Assembly (NCBI GenBank): GCA_001695595.3
Contig: MBPM02000120.1
Span: 1-64,000 of the forward strand
From: Plasmopara viticola
Taxonomy: Eukaryota > Oomycota > Peronosporomycetes > Peronosporales > Peronosporaceae
Direction of reading: 5' to 3'
Length of the DNA stretch: 64,000 bases
A program made the position numbers and the translations under genes. Every line of letters starts with the position of its first letter. Positions within the stretch are counted from its first letter, which is position 1. Shown here piece by piece: positions 59,845-64,000 of the stretch. The notes beneath the pieces are model-generated. The model was not told the origin of the DNA. It did no database searches and saw only the letters and a list, made by a program, of their open reading frames with translations.

Positions 59845-61191
59845 GATCATTCTGCCATTGACCATCTTGCGAAGCACGTCGATTGGAGCGTGACCCATTC
59901 TTGCATACAGATTGATGTTTTGACCTCGTACCGCCGAATTTGCTAAATACTGGGGAGTACGAAGCCAGTAGAGACCATCCACAAGGTCTGCTGAAGCCAC
60001 AACTTGGTGTGAGAGTTTGCGCGCAATGTCCATGCGTGGACCATCAAATTCCACTTGGAACTTGCCACTCTTGTTGATCTGTGGCACCGAAAGCAAATTC
60101 TTGTTCATTGCTGGCACGAACAATACGTCCTTGAATTCAATGTCGGATTCTATACCATCGGGCAAAACCACGCGTTCAATGATTGTCCCGACACCTTCAA
60201 TTGCAGTCTTGTTTCCGTCAGCGACCGAGAGTTCGCCAAAATTGTTCTCATCGAGTCTTGAAAATTTGTTCTTGTTGTTGCATATGTGATGCGTTGCGCC
60301 ACTGTCGATCGCCCACGATCCAGGCATTTTTTTCGTTGTTGAAAGTCCACACTCCAGTGAGACCGCAAACGCAACACGGTCGTAGTCGTATTGATCGCTT
60401 GGTCGATAGTGAACATTGTTTGCTCCGCGTCCACGAGCTTGGCCGCCGCGTCGAGCATTCCGATTCTCATCCTTCTGCTTGGTCCAGCACCGCTCCGCCG
60501 AGTGCCCCAATTTTCCGCAGTATGCGCACTGGCGATATTCTCGCTCTGTGCTGAACGCCTTTGCCACTTCCTCAGTCTTAAATGTCGTAGTTTTCGACCC
60601 TTGTCGCTTAATGTGCTCATTCGTCAGCACTTTAATCACATCCTGAGTCCTCAACTCCGCATTGCTGATCTCCAAGTTGAGCACGACATTCTCGTAGCTC
60701 TTGGGCAGGCTTCGCAAAAGGCAGATTGCAACGTCTTCATCCTCCATTTTCGCGCCGATACTGGAAAGCTTTGCGCTGATATTGAGGACTTCATTGCAGT
60801 GATGCAAGACATTACCACCTTCGGCCATCTCCATGCTGAAGAGTAGTCGCTTCAAGTAGATGCGACCAGCCTTTTGCGATTCGCCGTACAGCGTCTTAAT
60901 ACGCGCCCACGCAACCCACGCTTCCTCGCAGTCGTCAACAACGTGGTGATAGTCCGCATCCATATGGAGCAGCATCAATCCAAAAGCAATGTTGCTTGTC
61001 CTGACATATTCGTCCGAGGCACGAGGGTCAACAAACGTCGGAGTCACCTCGCGGTTGACAACATGCCACACGGCCTTAGTAGGGAACACGCCACGCATGT
61101 AGCGGTTCCACGTTGCATAGTTGTCGCTGTTGAACTTGTCGATGGCGACCTTGGCCGAGACGTCATGCACCGAGGTCATGGTTGGGCTCAT
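59845..61191 (-). pseudogene. D2 Gag-protease-integrase start, open but truncated
   Basis: 449 codons are open from the primer-site [18 protein letters not shown], the CCHC knuckle [14 protein letters not shown], protease DSGATHHI, and the integrase zinc-domain start [15 protein letters not shown]. It ends where G inserted; codons beyond 59845 belong to the G LTR. It has no internal lesion although it is one of the outermost elements, so family D insertion need not be old. Confidence 0.9.
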
Positions 61192-61195
61192 AACC

Positions 61196-61574
61196 TGTTG
61201 GAAGGGTGAGCGGGGCGAAGGCGAAGAGTTTGAGGCGTGTGGTGAAGAGTCTGCGCGAGGGGAACCGAGCGAAGACACTTGTGAGGAAGAAAGAAGATTT
61301 CAAAGTGAGTGTATTCATTTGGTCCTTAGTTCACAACTCTTTGCTACATCTAAGCCATTCATTTTATCTAAGCCAATCAGAAGCACTTACCATCCGGGCG
61401 CAATCATCTTCCCATCCGGGCGCAATCATCTTGAGTGCGCCTGTCCGTGCGTCTTTCCATGACGCCATCGTTGTTTGTTTGAACCATCGGACAGCCGCTC
61501 GTATTGGACAGCCGCTCGTATTGGACAGCCTCGGAAACCGGAATAAAACTGAGGGAAACCGGCTACCTTCAATA
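61196..61574 (-). repeat. D2 5' LTR (379 bp)
   Basis: TATTGAAGG to CTTCCAACA on the - strand. It is 17 bp longer than the D1 LTR because of an exact tandem duplication (61491-61507 and 61508-61524, ACAGCCGCTCGTATTGG). Otherwise it is very close to D1. Confidence 0.9.
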
Positions 61575-61803
61575 ACTTCTAAGCCAATGATTTATATAAA
61601 CCAATCAGGACGACTTACCATCCGGGCGCAAGCATCTTCCCATCCGGGCGCAATCATCTCAAGTGCGCCTGTCCCATGCGCCTTTCCATGACGTCACTGT
61701 CGCTTGGTCGCACCGTCTACTGGTATCAATACCGGTAGTCTACCGGTCATGTACTGCTGGTCGAGGCGTCATACCTTCAGCACGAGGTATTCCATAAACA
61801 ACA
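61575..61803 (-). repeat. H 3' LTR, partial (229 bp seen)
   Basis: On the - strand it begins TGTTGTTTATGG after a GAGTGGGAG purine tract. It holds two TACCGGT palindromic units (61730-61747) and the CATCCGGGCGCA-type repeat, and it is cut by D2 after the CTAAGCCAATG block. The rest of this LTR should be left of the window. Confidence 0.85.
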
Positions 61804-64000
61804 CTCCCACTCGACTCGACAGCTTCAATACCTTGAATCCCAAGTCGACATCGAAGTAAACTGTATTGCGCGGCACCAATAGGCTTGGTCATGATGTCAG
61901 CCAGCATGTCTTGAGTTGGACAGAACTCTAACAGCACTTGACCGTCCTCAACCTTCTCACGAACAAAGTGGTACCGAATGTCGATATGCTTGGTGCGCTT
62001 ATGAAACTCCGGATTCTTGGCCAGCGCGATTGAGCCTTGATTATCTTCAGATATCTTAATAGGTTTATCGTCATCCATTTCTTTAAGCTCGCACAAAAAG
62101 ACTTTTAGCCATACGGCTTCTTGAGCTGCTTCATATACTCTGCCTCAGTTGACGAGAGTGCTACCGTGCGCTGCTTTTTGCTTCTCCAGCTGATACATCC
62201 GTTGTTCATGACGAAGACATAGCCACTTGTGCTGCGACGCGACTCAATGTCTCCTGCCCAGTCAGCGTCTGAAATTCCTTGAATTGTTGAGGCACCATTC
62301 CGAGAACACTAGTCCATGCGTCTGGGTGGCATTCAAATATCGCAGTACGCGCTTCAAAGCCTGCCAGTGTGTCGGACACGGATCGGCTGCGAATTGGCTC
62401 AGCACTCCCACTGCTGCTGCAACATCTGGACGAGTAGCAACCATCAAGTACATGATGCCACCGACAGCATTTCAAAATGGCACGTATTTCATTGTGTCCT
62501 CGTGCTTCCATCCACCATTGCACATATTCTTTGTCAGCTTCAATCCTGGATCTTGAGGAGTCTTTACTGGCTTGCAATCCTGCATCCCAAACTTTAGCAA
62601 AATTGACTTGAGGAACTTGGTTTGCCGCATCGTAACTTGACCTTTAGTGCTATCCTGATTGATCTCCATTCCAAGAAAAACTTTTGTTCGCCGAGGTCCG
62701 TCATCTCGAATCGTTCGCTTAGCGCTTGCTTTGTCGTTGAGAGCAAGATGCCGTCACTGCTCGCAATAATCAAGTCGTCGACATAGAGTACCACAAAAAT
62801 TATTGACTCGTCACTGCGTTTGCTGTATATGCAGTGATCTGACTTGCTCTTGGTAAAACCCATATCAACCATGAAATCGTCAATCGTTCGGTTCCACATC
62901 CGTGGTGACTGCTTTAAACCGTAGAGCGAACGCTTTAGCTTGCACACATGCTCCGGTCGACTTGGGTCAGCATATCCATCCGGTTGCTGCATATAAATGT
63001 CTTCATCCAGAACACCATTTAGAAACGCAGTTTTGACGTCCATTTGGTGAAGCTTGAGATCATACTTGGCAGCCAGGCTTAGCACAATGCGAATTGACGT
63101 AAACTTGGCTACAGGTGCAAACGTCTCCTCGTAATCCACACCATATTTCTGCGAGAAACCCTTTGCAACCAGCCGTGCCTTAAACCGCTCAATGTCCCCA
63201 TCTTGGTTCTCTTTAACGCGAAAAACCCAGCGACAACCGATCGCTTTTCGTCCCTTCGGCAGTAGAACTGTATTCCATGTTTTATTCCTTATCAAGGAGT
63301 CAATTTTGGAATCGCAAGCTTCCTTCCACTTGCACGCGTCATCGGATTCCATTGCCGACTTGTACGTCGTCGGCATTTCCCCCACTGAATACACGACGTG
63401 TGCTGCTTCAAACCCTTTATTTTCTTCACTTATTGCGGAGGCTGACATTTCTTCAAGGGTCGACCGCTGGTAACATGGCGCGTGTCGCTTAGATCTTGGA
63501 GTTTTTATTATCTTTTCGAGCGACTGATTCCTTGTGTGCCGTATAGCCCCGGACTCGAAGTCAACGTCGCGTTCTGGCACCTGATCATCATCCATCTTTG
63601 ACTCTTCACGGCCATTTTCGGTGCTTGATTCTGTGTCGGCATCAGTAATACTGTCGTTTTCTTCATCCACCAGCTCAACAATCCTGTTATAGTCCTGCCT
63701 TCCTTTGTCGAAAACGTCCTCTTTGAACTGTGCATCGCGACTCATTAGAATGCGCCCGGTCGAAATTTCTTCGAACCGGTATGTCTTTGTATGCTCCGAA
63801 TAGCCCAAAAAGCGACATCAGATGGCTTTCGCGTCAAGTTTGAAACGCTTCTCTTTCGGAACGTGGACATACGCATGACATCCAAACACTTTGGGATTGG
63901 CCAAGAGCGGTTTCTTCGTTGTCCAAAGCTCGTGTGGTGACTTCTTCAATCCAGCTGCACGAGTAGGACACCGATTACGGAGAAACATTGCAGTCATTAT
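61740..64000 (-). pseudogene. H pol (integrase end, RT, RNase H), several frameshifts and stops
   Basis: The GYSEHTKTYRFEE block after integrase leads into RT ([30 protein letters not shown]) in a 404-codon frame (63808-62594). A stop near 63815 and a shift near 62680 (LGEQKFFLE region) break it. A TGA near 62470, a shift near 62290 and a loss near 62130 break the RNase H part. The last frame has SEDNQGS, KHIDIRYHF and an LTR-encoded TPRPA end (stop 61740-61742). Confidence 0.87.

Larger units (their letters stand above)
59845..61574 (-). mobile_element. Copia element D2, 5' part, cut by G
   Basis: It has a 379-bp LTR, the primer-binding site, Gag, protease and the first part of integrase. 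It inserted into the LTR of H. The right flank ACTTC (61575-61579) is the predicted target duplication. Confidence 0.9.
61575..64000 (-). mobile_element. Copia element H, 3' part, outermost element, runs off the window
   Basis: It has part of a 3' LTR (cut by D2), RNase H, RT and the end of integrase. Gag, protease and the 5' LTR lie right of 64000. It is a group II element by its RT and RNase H blocks and the TPRPA tail. It is the most damaged coding copy at the right end, as expected for the outermost host of the nest. Confidence 0.88.

Noticed and set aside
1..64000. Prokaryotic or viral origin with defence or biosynthetic genes
   Set aside because: Every substantial frame is Copia Gag or Pol. 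No operon structure, ribosome-binding sites or envelope gene were seen.
59845..64000. Strict age gradient from inner (young) to outer (old) elements
   Set aside because: H is the most damaged and B1 nearly intact, but D2 is open over 449 codons despite being second from outside. Lesion counts alone do not order the insertions.

Overview
The window holds no recognisable host gene. Essentially all 64 kb is Ty1/copia-type LTR retrotransposon DNA (order gag, protease, integrase, reverse transcriptase, RNase H), in complete, broken and nested copies. The organism is most likely an oomycete (Phytophthora or a relative). The LTRs carry, near the expected transcription start, an Inr (YTCANTYY) followed by an FPR motif (CAWTTTNYY), the composite core promoter described for oomycete genes (e.g. 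25142-25159), and the Gag/Pol proteins look like oomycete Copia proteins.

I distinguish eight families by LTR and Gag. Group I (A, D, E) has Gag beginning MSPT and LTRs running TATTGA...TCAACA. Group II (B, C, F, G, H) has Gag containing the INKFDGTNFHTW-type block (Gag of H is outside the window) and LTRs starting TGTTG. All 18 visible 5' junctions carry the same primer-binding site, GGTTATGAGCCC, complementary to the anticodon stem-loop of initiator tRNA-Met, and the gag ATG lies inside it.

Layout. 1-24907 plus 33959-34977: a head-to-tail array of six family A units (about 4.33 kb each, one shared 265-bp LTR between neighbours). Unit 6 is split by B1 (24908-33958, + strand, 5-bp target duplication GTTAT). 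B1 is itself split by B2 (26391-30794, - strand, duplication GAAAA). From 34978 rightwards come the right-hand parts of elements, each ending where the next inner one begins: B3 (34978-37887), D1 (37888-38586), F1 (38587-45011, which also contains complete C1 at 38889-43634, duplication TAAAC), C2 and C3 (45012-52150, a tandem duplication joined by a hybrid C/F LTR), E (52151-55746), F2 (55747-56970), B4 (56971-57983), G (57984-59844), D2 (59845-61574) and H (61575-64000, running off the window).

The simplest reading is a chain of insertions H > D2 > G > B4 > F2 > E > C > F1 > D1 > B3 > A array > B1 > B2, about 13 levels deep. The missing left halves should lie left of base 1. Most polyproteins are broken. 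The best-preserved reading frames are B1 (interrupted only by B2) and A unit 5 (open except for two adjacent stops). The left edge of the array accumulates single-base indels, which may be assembly error rather than biology. A dense, self-nested Copia block in an oomycete makes a centromeric or pericentromeric location worth testing.
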